This document shows, one piece after another, positions 43,798 through 54,363 of a stretch of 64,000 bases of DNA (positions within the stretch are counted from its first letter, which is position 1; the number at the start of each line of letters is the position of its first letter). The position numbers were made by a program, and so were the translations under genes. The notes beneath the pieces were generated by a model. It made no database searches, had not been told where the DNA came from, and worked only from the letters and a program-made list of their open reading frames with translations. Origin of the DNA: Ustulina deusta (lineage: Eukaryota > Ascomycota > Sordariomycetes > Xylariales > Xylariaceae); assembly GCA_023159155.1 (NCBI GenBank), contig JAJNNX010000052.1, positions 124,001 to 188,000 on the forward strand, in the 5' to 3' direction.

Positions 43798-45864
43798 ATT
43801 AGCGAATAGCACCTAGTAACGAGCGATCCATAGTGCAAGTTGAAACACAACTCGAGCTACATACAGTCGACCTACTGAGAAAACCGAGCGATGCTTATTT
43901 GTGGTGGAATGAGTGGTATGTGAGTGCTGCATTTAGCTCGACTACTTTGCGAGTAATACGGCCCTAAGGTGACTCCTTAACACAGTTCACTTTCAACAGT
44001 TTGGCGAGTGGAGGGTTGACGATGAACGCTGCGAAACCATCCTACGAGACTTAACATAGACGCATTAATGTGAAACCAAATAACAGCTTGATCGACTCTA
44101 AAGCCAACCCGACTCCCGACCCCCAATCTAGCTACGAATAACGGAAATTCGGGAAGTGCTGCGTTCCGTGCTCGCTCAGCGGACAAAGCAAGACAGTCAA
44201 GCCTTCATGTACTAATATAGGATATTACCTCGTCAAGGCGAAACAGGCAGAATGATAAATTTCCCCGGCGTGCGTCACCGCTAGGAAGCGGCGGTGGTCG
44301 TTTGCATGACTTGTGATGCTCAGCGCGGGCTCGATTCACGGCCGAATCGAGCCAGAATCGTGATTAGCGAGCCCTATTACTAATACTCGAACGAGTGTTT
44401 CCCCAGTGACGACAGGGACGATACGCCGGAGAACAAATGCTTGCGTACCCAAGCAGCAACGCCGAGATAGACGGAAAGTACCTGCTCTGAGGACCGAGAC
44501 CTTGTCATGCCCAGATGGAGATTCACGACAAACGGTGGGTCGAGACCATGGTCTATCTAGACCGCGGCGAGATTGGTATCGGCTTTTGGTGAATCGTCCT
44601 ACCGATTACTCCACTCAACTTCCTTTAACCCTGAACGAAGCTTTGTACCTAGTAGATAGTCGGTGACGTAAGGAAGCTGACTAGGGTAGTTAGCTGATTC
44701 TCGTGCAAGGGATCCCAGCTTCACACAAGGGGGTGGCGTACTTTATGCTAACGTAGGTGCTGCGCTGCCGTTGCTATGCCGTTGCTATGTCTCACGTAGA
44801 AAGGTAGATATGCAAGGTACAAGACCTAGGTGCAGAGCCTATACCATACCATAGAGTTGTATATTCACCTAATACTTACTGTATATCGCTTCTTCCTCTT
44901 TCTCGATCCCTGAAATCATGATAAGTTGTTCATTGTGGACTGTCAGACACTTACAGGGGTATATATATGTGTGCAAAATGTTTGCGTTAAAAAATGTCTT
45001 GGAAGCGTTGTGATAACGCCAACATACCTCCAGCTCACCTCCCACTCCGCTCCCGCTCAGTCCATCTGATAAGAAACAATTGCTTCAACTCAGCTTCCGA
45101 GCTCCGAACCGAGGGGCGGGGTAGATACGAATTCTGATACGAAAACATGATGTTTGCGCCGAGAGTTATCCCTGCTATTTTTAATCTCCTAGCGCATCTT
45201 TTTCTCGCTTGTTCCGGGTTCTTGGGGACCAGATCCTCCGAGGTGGGACGGTGCATCCCGGACCGCGATCCAGAGAGGAGATAGATGTTCGGTTTTCCGA
45301 TCCCCCGTTCGATGGTCGTCGGACTCACTATACACTAACCTGACAATGTCCTGGGAGAAAACAAAACAGGGAGGCGTTAGGATGGGTCGAGTGGCGCATA
45401 TTGTAAGCAGGTATGCATTGTTGCCTAGAAAACTACATGCTGGCGAGATGTTGATTCTCTGCTGCGCGATACGAGATACTCTGTATTATTTTTGTCGTAT
45501 GACAGAAGGAAAAAAAGCCTTCTCCTGCAAGATAGCCGCGAATCGGCCAATCGAGCGAAGAGCCGAAGCATGCACTGTTCGGCGGATAGTGGTGCTGACG
45601 CTGATCCTCATCCTGCACCGTTAATTACCGATACGACCAAAGAGATCGAGGCGGATTCTCGTCTCGCAGCATCACCTCCAAATCGTGTATCGGTATGTCG
45701 GCGGTAAGCGAACGTGGTGGCTGGTGTAAGGGCGGAAAACAAGGCGGATAGAATGGACATCGAGAAATACTCGATATATATTTTAAGCACCCAGTACTGA
45801 ACTGACGCCGTTTCAACATGTCGCCTGACTTGTGTTCAAGCTCGACAAGAAGCCAGTCGTCACG
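43798..45864. other. gene-free region with an inverted repeat
   Basis: 2 kb without a supported gene; short frames start with non-ATG codons. A perfect 10-bp inverted repeat lies at 44328-44353. The right end (about 45,600-45,864) should hold the oxidase promoter. Confidence 0.45.
44328..44353. repeat. perfect inverted repeat, 10-bp arms, 6-bp loop
   Basis: GGCTCGATTC at 44328-44337 and GAATCGAGCC at 44344-44353 with ACGGCC between. It could form a hairpin or be a dyad binding site. It lies in gene-free DNA between relics and the oxidase gene. No transposase frame is attached to it. Confidence 0.75.
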
Positions 45865-47746
45865 ATGCCTTCATTTTCGACTTTCGCAGCGGCCGTGTCG
45901 ACTTTGGTGACCGGTGTTTCTGCCTTGCAGGCTTACGTTCATGATGCCACCTTTACACCAGACATCGTGCTCAGTGTGACCAGACAGACTATCAGCGTTG
46001 CTGGTATTGAGCGATACAGCACCTTGGTCAATAACTCAATGCCAGCGCCAGAGTTGAGAATCCCGGAAGAACAGGTTGTGTGGATTCGAGTACACAATGA
46101 CGTGGATGATGCAAATGTCACGATGGTAAGCCGGCTCCCTGCCGTACAGTGTACACAAGAGTCGAAGACTGACTTATAGTCATGATACACAGCACTGGCA
46201 CGGGTTGACCCAGGCTGCATATCCGTTCTCGGATGGTACGCCCCTTGCTAGCCAATGGCCCATTCCACCACATCACTTTTTCGATTATGAGCTCAAGACG
46301 GCCAATGGAACAGCCGGCACCTATTTCTACCATGCCCATGTAGGGTTCCAGGCCATCTCAGCAACTGGCCCATTGATCGTTGAAAGCGCTGAGCCGCCCC
46401 CTTACCAATACGATGATGAGCGTATTGTTTATATCCAGGAACTCTTCAACCAGACAGACAAGGAGATTGAAGAGGATCTAGTAGCCACTCCCATACGCTG
46501 GCCCGGAGAGGCACAGAGCTGGTTAATCAACGGCAAGGGCATCTCCAACTATGGCATCGTCGATCCCTCTTCGGTGTTATTGGACGTCATCGAAGTCGAG
46601 CCGAGCAAGACGTACCGATTCCGCCATATAGGCGCGATGTCTCTGGGATACGCTTCGTTCGCGTTCGAGAACCATACCAATCTCGAAGTCATCGAGGCAG
46701 ATGGCCACTACACGAAGCCCTATCCCGTGGAGTTTCTACAGATGGGCAGCGGCCAGCGGTTCAGCACGCTGTTGGAGACGAAAACCTGTGCCGAGCTCCA
46801 GGCATTCGGGAAGCTGGACTACTACCTGCAGATCGAAAGCCGGGACCGTGAGGAGGTCGTCACGAACTACGCGATTCTCCGATACGACGGGGGCAAATGC
46901 AGCAATTCCAGCCTAAGCCACGTGCCCACGAACTCCAACCCGCCAACCGCACCTATTTATCTCCCGCCCACGGTCGACGGTTATCTCGACTATGTGTTGG
47001 AACCGCTCGAACCGAACGACTTCCCCACCGCGGCCGAGGTCACGCGTCGGGTCGTCATCAACGTTCAACAGGTAGTCGACGGGTGGTATGCGTGGAGAGA
47101 CAACAACGTGAGCTGGACAGAGGACGCGACCGACCCGCTAGTGCACACCACGCCCTCGGTGCCCTATCTCGTGGCTCTCTATCTGAACGAGACGGGCTAT
47201 ATCCCGAACTACCAAGCGGCCGTTGCCAACGAGGGACTCGATCCCAAGACCAAGACTTACCCTGCAAAGCTGGGCGAGGTCCTCGAAATCGTGCTTCAGA
47301 ACGTCGGGGGACGCACGTATGATGGCACCGCCGCTGGAAGCCTAGATACTCATCCTTGGCACATGCACGGGAGGCATTACTACGACATCGGGTCCGGCGA
47401 GGGCAAGTATGATCCGGAGGTGGCTGAGGAGAAGCTGAAGGGCACGACGCCCATCCAGAGAGACACGACAATGCTCTTCCGATACAATGCGACGACGAAT
47501 GTCGACGAGATCCGCGGATGGCGAGCCTGGCGAGTGAGAGTCGAGGACGCAGGCGTGTGGATGGCGCACTGTCACATCCTGCAGCACATGATACAGGGCA
47601 TGCAGACGCCATTCGTCTTTGGCGACACGAAGGATATCGTCACGGTCGGGATCCCAGAAGTCCAGGGGTACTTGACGTACGGAGGGGACGTGTACGGCAA
47701 CATCAGCCATGCGCCGACGGTCATTCATTTCAGCGAGTCGGATTGA
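45865..47746 (+). CDS. secreted multicopper oxidase (laccase/ascorbate-oxidase-like)
   Basis: Two exons (45865-46125, 46193-47746) encode 604 residues with a predicted signal peptide (about residues 1-21, FAAAVSTLVTGVSA). All four copper motifs are present: HWHG at 88-91 (split by the intron directly before its first His), YFYHAH near 131-136, THPWHMHG near 473-479, and the type 1 site HCHILQHM followed by IQGM near 547-558, with methionine in the axial region. The three cupredoxin domains are in the usual order. Several N-glycosylation sequons (NNS, NVT, NGT, NQT, NHT) support secretion. The line before the second motif reads SQWPIPP, where typical laccases have a Cys, so one conserved disulfide appears absent. 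The substrate cannot be deduced; oxidation of phenols or ascorbate is the family chemistry. Confidence 0.93.
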
Positions 47747-48218
47747 GCCGCCAAGTCTGTTGTTGTTGTTGCTGGCGAATATATAGGCGCACTGTGTCCA
47801 TAATACCACCCTACCTATGTTGTCATCCATCTCGCATTTTCTCTGGAAATACTTATACAAGTACGTACGTAGCTATATAGACCTCGTCAATCTTGACACG
47901 ACAACTCCCTGTGTCCCGCGGAACAGTACTGGCCACCGATTGTTCTAGATGCCTCATTATCGACTTAATCGATTCGCCACGACGCGCAGCGCGAAGCCAA
48001 CAACGTCATGCACCTGTTGAGGTCTTTGATTGGGCTGCAAGACGCAGGTTGCCCTTTTCAGCTGTTAGGCAGGCTTTGGCAGCGGCTATGCAAGACTCCC
48101 CGCTTCGGCTTACTGAACCAACGATAATAAATACTGCCTTGAGCTTCAATGAGTCTTGTATCATCTAACTCTTAACAACACTGTCTCGTTTATTCCAGCC
48201 GGTTGTTCAGTCGTCGGT
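47747..48218. other. intergenic region
   Basis: 3' flank of the oxidase and promoter of the CorA-like gene. A TTG-started open frame at 47893-48168 has no support. Confidence 0.45.
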
Positions 48219-49597
48219 ATGTCTAAAGTAAATCTCCAGCGCAGTTTCGTTCTCAATATATCGGAGTGGGACGCTGGTATGTGTCATGTTCTGTGTGTGT
48301 AAGGCTGTGTGACACGTCATTGACAAAGTAGACAGATCGAGGCTGGCACCGTAGGGTAGTTGATTTACATCAGATCTGCCCGCACGATTCAGGCAGGAAT
48401 GAAGACCTTGTATCTGCCCGGTCAGCTATCTGCATCATGTCAGCCGTGTCATGTTCGGAGCCGAGAGGAGCAGCTCGCTAACGGTCTTACAGCTTCGCGG
48501 ATGCCAACGAGATTCGCAAATGCGAGCTTTGCCGGGGTCATTTCATCAAGAAATTCCACATGCCAAAGGTATGGTGGTCAGATTACAGCCGGAAATCGAA
48601 CGGATACTTCGGTTGTCAGCGCAGCCGTGGCCCTACCGCTTACGACTCAGTCGGTATGTGTACACACCTACGCTAAGCTGGTCCCTGTATTAGACTAAAT
48701 GAAACATTAGAATCATGGGCATATTTCGAGATCAAGAAGCTGGAAGCAGCGACAAAGTACCTCTGGTATAAGTTCAACATATTCATACGATGGGACGTGG
48801 CAACTCATCAGACCGTTATACTCTCATTCGAGACCCCCACAGACATTGTACAGCGTTTCATGGAACTACTCGAAACTCCTGATCCTGATAGTCTTCGATC
48901 CCCGTTCTGGTTCTACCCGCATCTGTTGAGCGAGGTAGCACGACATCAAGAAGAAGCTGTTTGGGCTATTCGCGATCAAGTGAGAGTCGTCGAGAAAGAG
49001 CCCCTACCTGAGGGCAGGCCGGAGCCCAACTACAGACATATGCACGACATCGCCCGACATGCCATCCACGTTTCCGAGACTCTTGAAGTGGCTATGAAGA
49101 CCATCAAGCGCATGCTAGAGCGCCATAAAGATCTGTGGCCGTCACTTTCTAATCCGAATGGGGAACAAGTAATCCATTCCCAACTCCAGTTCTTCGACAG
49201 CTATATCAGTAGCTTGAGCTCCCGGTCAGCCTCCAACGAGAAACGAATGCTCAATGAGATCCAGCTGGCTTTCAACACCGTTGCGCAGCATGACGCGAGC
49301 ATGTCCGTTAAAATCAGCAGTGCTACGCAGTCGGACAGCCTCACTATGAAGTCAATCGCCCTCGTCACACTTACATTTCTACCGCCAACCTTTGTTTCTG
49401 CCATCTTCAGCATGTCGTTTTTTAATTATAGCGCTGAGTCGGGATGGGTCCTCTCCGATAAGTTCTGGGTATACTGGGTGTTCGCCATTCCAACGACTCT
49501 CTTGACAGTGGTTGCCTGGTATTTCCTGCAGAGGAAGTACAGTGTTCCGGCACTACCAGGGGGTGGGAAACACCATTATCCGAAAGTTTGGATATAG
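48219..49597 (+). CDS. CorA-like membrane protein of the fungal accessory type
   Basis: I propose four exons (48219-48276, 48393-48420, 48493-48653, 48711-49597) giving 377 residues; the last two are firm, the first two less so (one donor is GTCAGC, but the phases agree). The N-terminal module has a cysteine-containing block and a recognisable line in many fungal proteins of this type (HFIKKFHMPKVWWSDYSRKS, then NGYFGC). A helical linker (MHDIARHAIHVSETLEVAMK) leads to two C-terminal membrane helices (SIALVTLTFLPPTFVSAIFS and FWVYWVFAIPTTLLTVVAWY). The loop that carries GMN in true CorA Mg2+ channels reads SMSFFNY here, so Mg2+ transport is doubtful. Such proteins are numerous in Pezizomycotina and often sit near NLR or HET genes; the function is unknown. 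Confidence 0.75.
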
Positions 49598-50188
49598 TTT
49601 ACTTTCGAGAAATCTGTAGTAATGTAACGGGTTAGTAGTACACCCAGTTACTGGATTCAACACCTACGTTGTGCACACTTGTAGGTTTAGCCGCTACCCG
49701 TAACTAAGCACTCCCAAGAGATTTCGCGCTCAATGGAGCGCTTAGGCCTAGGGATCCGAGATAGCCTCAGGTTGTGCTTATTTATTTCCAAGCCCCATCG
49801 CTGCTTAGAGTTCCGCAATTTCTAACGCCCTTAGATTATCGCTCGTGTGTGAATTTGACGCTTTACCCGACCAGCCGGGCCCCTCACAGAGCGACTCTAA
49901 TTTGCCAGGCGCTGCGCATCAGATATATACTCACAGGAGTCGTTCCACGTACCGCAATCTCGAAGATATTTATCACCGAGACTTCATGCCACCTTGATCT
50001 CCAAACACAGCAATATCGTCGTTGTGAGTAGCTATAAAGATAAGAGCCTCCATCATCCTGACTCGGTATCGCATCGCATAAAGCGCCAGTCAAGCTTCAG
50101 GTAAGTACACAACGTGGGTAGGCTCGAAGACTGATTTGAAGCGCCTTGTTTTCCGGTCATCAATCCGCTCCTAGGGCACTCTTCGGCA
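49598..50188. other. intergenic region
   Basis: Between the CorA-like gene and the 3' end of the NLR relic. No supported gene; frames at 49774-50093 lack coding character. Confidence 0.45.
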
Positions 50189-53100
50189 CTAGTGTCCTCT
50201 ATGCTTCTGCGTTGCTGTCAATGCCGGAAATCTGGCGAGGATTGTAAATGCTGTACAATCTTGGAGTGACGCTTTTTCAACCGCGCGGTGCAACGGTGTC
50301 ATACCATTCTTGTCGAATGCGTCGATGACCTTGGCTCCTCGAGCAAGAAGCCGCTCAACTATTGTTTCATGCCCCCCTTCAACGGCTAAATGCAACGGCG
50401 TTCTACCATCTTCGTCTGGTATGTCAACACTGGCGCCTCGAGCAAGAAGCAGTTCAATTATTGTCTTATGCCCGTTTTGAACGGCCAATAGTAACGGGGT
50501 TCTACCATTCTGGCCGGGTATATCAACCTTGGCGCCTCGAGCAAGAAGAAGTTGCACTAGCTCGATATTCCCATTATATGTAGCCCAGAATAGAGGTGTT
50601 TGGCCGTGTTTAGCTTTTCCGTCAACATTAGCGCCTCTATTAAGCAACACCCGCGCTACCTTTACGTTGTCGAATCATGCAGCCAACCCTAGTGGCGTCA
50701 ATCCAAGAAAAAAAGGGCGGTCTAGTTGGGGAGGTAGTCGCGGAACAATGCTGTCAGCATCTGAACCATGACTTCCTAGTTGCAGAACGGCCTCGGCCTC
50801 TTTGCAGCCGCTATTCGAGGCAGCGGAAATAGAACGTTCATTTTCATTGTCGTGATCGCATACCGTAGAATCATAGTGAGCCACTGCTTCAGAACACCCA
50901 GCAGGGCTTTGACTAATCAATAGATTGAATAGATCTCTGCACAGTATGAATGTGGGACCCGGTGTGGTTGTCCCAAATATTGCACGGAATAATCTGATCC
51001 AAGTTTCAAAATCAGACGATTCGAGAAACTGGTGCTGCGAGAAGCTAATCGCGGCAATTCTAGAGTGAAATAGCACGTGGCGTATGGCGAATCCAGCAAA
51101 GGGGAATATTTCCATGAACCCAACAAATCTGCAATCGTCATAATCGGCTGACCGTGCTTTCCTTTAATCGATCGTGACTGCGGCTTTTGAAATTGTGTTC
51201 AAGATCGGGCTAGATTTCATAAATGCCGCCATCGTTAAGAAGGAAATCTCGCACAGATTCATGAATGAACTGAACTCTCCGTGACTTGGTAACCTCAGCA
51301 GGTCCCTTCGAGGATGTCAAGACAAATTGCTCCATATGGCCTGTTGTGATTTCCGAGGGATTCCACCTGGCCAGGTTATCCTCTTTAGGGTCGAGTCCGG
51401 CTACCAGTGCGTAGTAATACTCTTGAGGCGTTAGGGGCTCTCTAGCATAAAGTATCCATTGTATGGACAGCAAGAGCTCATCTACGTTCTCGTCGTCTCT
51501 CTTCAATATCTTTTTGAACAGTTCGCTCAACTTGGGGGGGATCTCTTCAAGTCTCTTCTTTACTGCAAAGATCCGGCCCCGTTGGTGTTCTTTGTTTAAA
51601 ATAGTGACGACTAGGACCACCCACATGAAAACACCAGCTGCTTTCTGGAGGAGCGCGGCTCTGATTTCCCGCGCATTCTCCCCTTGACCGATGTTCAGCT
51701 GATGTCTCACATACTCCTCTAGATCTCGATTATGGCCATTTTGATCTTCTAGTGTTAACGTTAGGCCAGCCTTGACAGAGATTGATGGATAGTGGCGGCT
51801 TGAAAAACAGGTGAATAGTTTCACGTTCTTTTTCGAAGCGAAATTCCCGAGTTCTTCGAAGTACTCGACCATATCAGATACATCGTCTTCATCGCATTCA
51901 TCAAGGGCATCAACGAGGCAAATTAACTCTTGTTGGCCGAGCTGGGATATTGCCTTGGAGAAAAGGTCCTGGAGAGTGCCGTTATCCCACTTCAGACGAC
52001 CTTTCGAGACCTCGCGAAGGAGGCGATGCTCAAGCACTTGTTCACAATCTGGTGACTGTTGAAGTAACTGAAGCAATAGGGAACGGTACATCCCCTCAGT
52101 TGACTTTTCCAAATCACCTCCTCTTGCGCTGAAGAAGAATGAGATAGCGTTATAATTGTTCTTCAACCTTGTGTAGATGAATTTCATCAATGTTGATTTA
52201 CCGGCACCAGGTATTCCCCTAATCCTGCGTGCGTAGAAACATATTAGTCAAGATCCCTAAATTCAGCATCATAGACCTGTGACACCAGGTGAGGCAAGGA
52301 GACCAAGGGAGCAGGCACGGTAAGTTTTAATACGCACCATAAAAAGCCATGGTGTTGAGGATACTTGTGAGGGTCTAACCATGCTAAATAGTCGGCATGA
52401 TGTAAAATCCATTCGCAGGTCTTGCCATGGGCTGGCTTTAGGTTTGATTCCCGAGAGACAATACTTTCAAAGGATAATGAATCCATAAGCGCCATTTTCT
52501 GATCTGGGGATAGTTTCTCTCCGACTGTGACATAATGATAAGCTAATTACAGTCTAATTGTGGAGCGACACACATACCCATCTTGGACTTTTGACTTTCT
52601 GAAATAGGTATCGTGAGAATGAGTTCTTTGGCATATGCGGCGGCTGCGGCGGCTGCGGCGGCTGCGGCGGCTGCGGCGGCTGCGTATGGCTGCCATAGCT
52701 TGTTCTTATGACTATCCGCGTAGTCACAGACAGCGCGAATGACCAAGCATTGAAGGCTCTCTATGATCCCGGCGCCCTCCATCTCAAAAAATAGCGCGTT
52801 GAATTGTTCTACCAACTTGTTTCTCCTCTGGAGATTTGCTGAGTGAACTGCCAGATGCTATGACACCGTAATGGATCTCGGGGTTGTCATTTTCTCGCGG
52901 TACTCGTTTCACCAATTTTGTGATGTCGCACTCATGGCAGGTGTCGTTTGGTCCAAAGTGCTCATACGTATCTTGAAACAGCAGGTCTTGGAGTGATTTT
53001 CGACTTGAAAAGGTTTTCATTCTAGGGTTCTTTTCGGCTATTTGACGAACAAAAGTCGGTATTTCAGATTCTTCCTCGAAATGCACCGACTTCAATTTAC

Positions 53101-53632
53101 CGACTGCGATTCGAAGTCTTTGCGATGGTCGGAGTGGAATTGCTGTTGTTTCGAAGTTATCATGGAGAAGATCTTTCTTCAAATCATACTGGATCAATTT
53201 ATTGCTGACCACGATATCACCTAGGCGCACATCAACCTTCCCAGCACCGCCGGCACCGCCAGCAATTCCAACCATCAGATAATCCCGCAAAGAAGGGAAA
53301 GTCCTGTGCATGTCCTTTGCCACAGTAGCAGCATTGACTGTGCCGTACCCATCGATTGGTAGGCCTGCAATGACAATGTTGTGATCTCCAATTCTACCGA
53401 GGGTATAGTTGTTGGCGTCACCCTCCTTCTGGGGTAATCCCTGGTGCATTTCATCTAGCATGGCCCTCGCAGCAGCATGCTCTTCAGGGAGCGCTGCGAC
53501 CCAGCCGAAGGCGTAGTCATCGTGGGTGAGCTTCTTCCTCTCCCGGTTTTTTCTCACTCGTTTCGACTGGTGTTCGGCGACATCACCTGGGCACTGATCT
53601 CTACGTCTCTTGTGGTCGAGGGTTGAGCTCAT
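50189..53632 (-). pseudogene. decayed NLR-type gene: PNP/UDP-phosphorylase - NACHT - ankyrin repeats
   Basis: From the ATG at 53632 the order is: a basic N-terminus; a purine-nucleoside-phosphorylase-like domain (FGWVAALPEEHAAARAMLDE, YLMVGIAGGAGG, VRLGDIVVSN, and EMEGAGI in the second half); a NACHT NTPase (Walker A IRGIPGAGKSTLMKF at about 52218-52180, Walker B LICLVDALDECDE); a winged-helix-like stretch; and about four ankyrin repeats (e.g. DGRTPLHLAVEGGHETIVER). Such proteins are fungal NLRs for allorecognition or immunity. At least four breaks are visible: a frame change near 52815 (between SPEE and NKLVEQFN), a TAG at 51210-51212, a frame change with TGA near 51138-51165, and a TGA at 50675-50677 just before the ankyrin block. 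Introns near 52560-52510 and 52350-52215 restore frame, but no GT-AG pair seems to remove these breaks. Confidence 0.72.
52637..52684. repeat. 9-bp minisatellite (5.3 copies) coding poly-Ala
   Basis: Unit GCGGCGGCT, five perfect copies plus GCG. On the minus strand it gives 16 alanines inside the conserved line WQPYAAA...YAKEL of the phosphorylase-like domain, where related proteins carry only a few alanines. The perfect identity of the copies suggests recent expansion. Confidence 0.92.
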
Positions 53633-54363
53633 TGTACTGGCTGGCTAGCTATTCAAGAAAACCATGCTGATTATCCAAGAGAAAAGGGCTGGTTATTCAA
53701 TTCACCAGTCAATATTGAAGATAATTGGGACATGGATCGCGGGCCGGAAAGAAAGCAATGGGACACAGCACAGCCCCAATCGGCCAGTTACCTGAGGTAG
53801 GTAGTTGGTCGCGAGAGGGGAACCCAGTTTCACGGTTGGGTTGCAAGGCGGATTGACTAATGCACTTTGTTGAATGACTAGTGCTCCATAAATGTTGCAT
53901 CGACCTACACTTCTACGCCTCTATGCAGCTGATGGCCCCCAAGAGCCCAGGAATGGAAAGGAGTGCCTACCTCCTATCTTGGGTGGCTCTCGTAAGACCA
54001 TAGGTACCTGCTACCTATAATGTCGACTACTTGCTGTACTTTCGGTAGCTGGCAAGTGGGGATAGCAAGAGTTATGGCTTCCAAATGTTGAAAGAGGTAG
54101 GCAGCCAGAAGCCCGGACCACTTGTCTAGCATGTACGTCTACACTCTAAGTACTTAGGTTAAGTAGACTGCAAGGCGTTCGCACCTGCAGCACAGAGCGG
54201 GTGTGTCATTACAACATCCTGCACTGGAAGCACACAAGTTCAGTTGACGTTGGATATGAATGCGTTTGAATCAGTATCGTGTATTTGTATCTCTCAAAAT
54301 ACACCGTGAACCATTCCCATACCTGGTTCGATGAAGGCCATTAAGGGCCATCCAATCCCCTCA
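53633..54363. other. intergenic region
   Basis: Promoter side of the NLR relic and 3' flank of EMC1. TAGGTACCT-like words lie near 54003-54010 and 54148-54165. No gene is evident. Confidence 0.45.

Noticed and set aside
44406..44666. possible zinc-cluster transcription-factor remnant (RTNACVPKQQRRDRR)
   Set aside because: Only one of the six cysteines is in place and the rest of the frame shows no similarity; too weak to call.
47893..48168. 91-codon frame between the oxidase and the CorA-like gene
   Set aside because: Starts at TTG, has no recognisable features and sits in probable 3' flank and promoter DNA.
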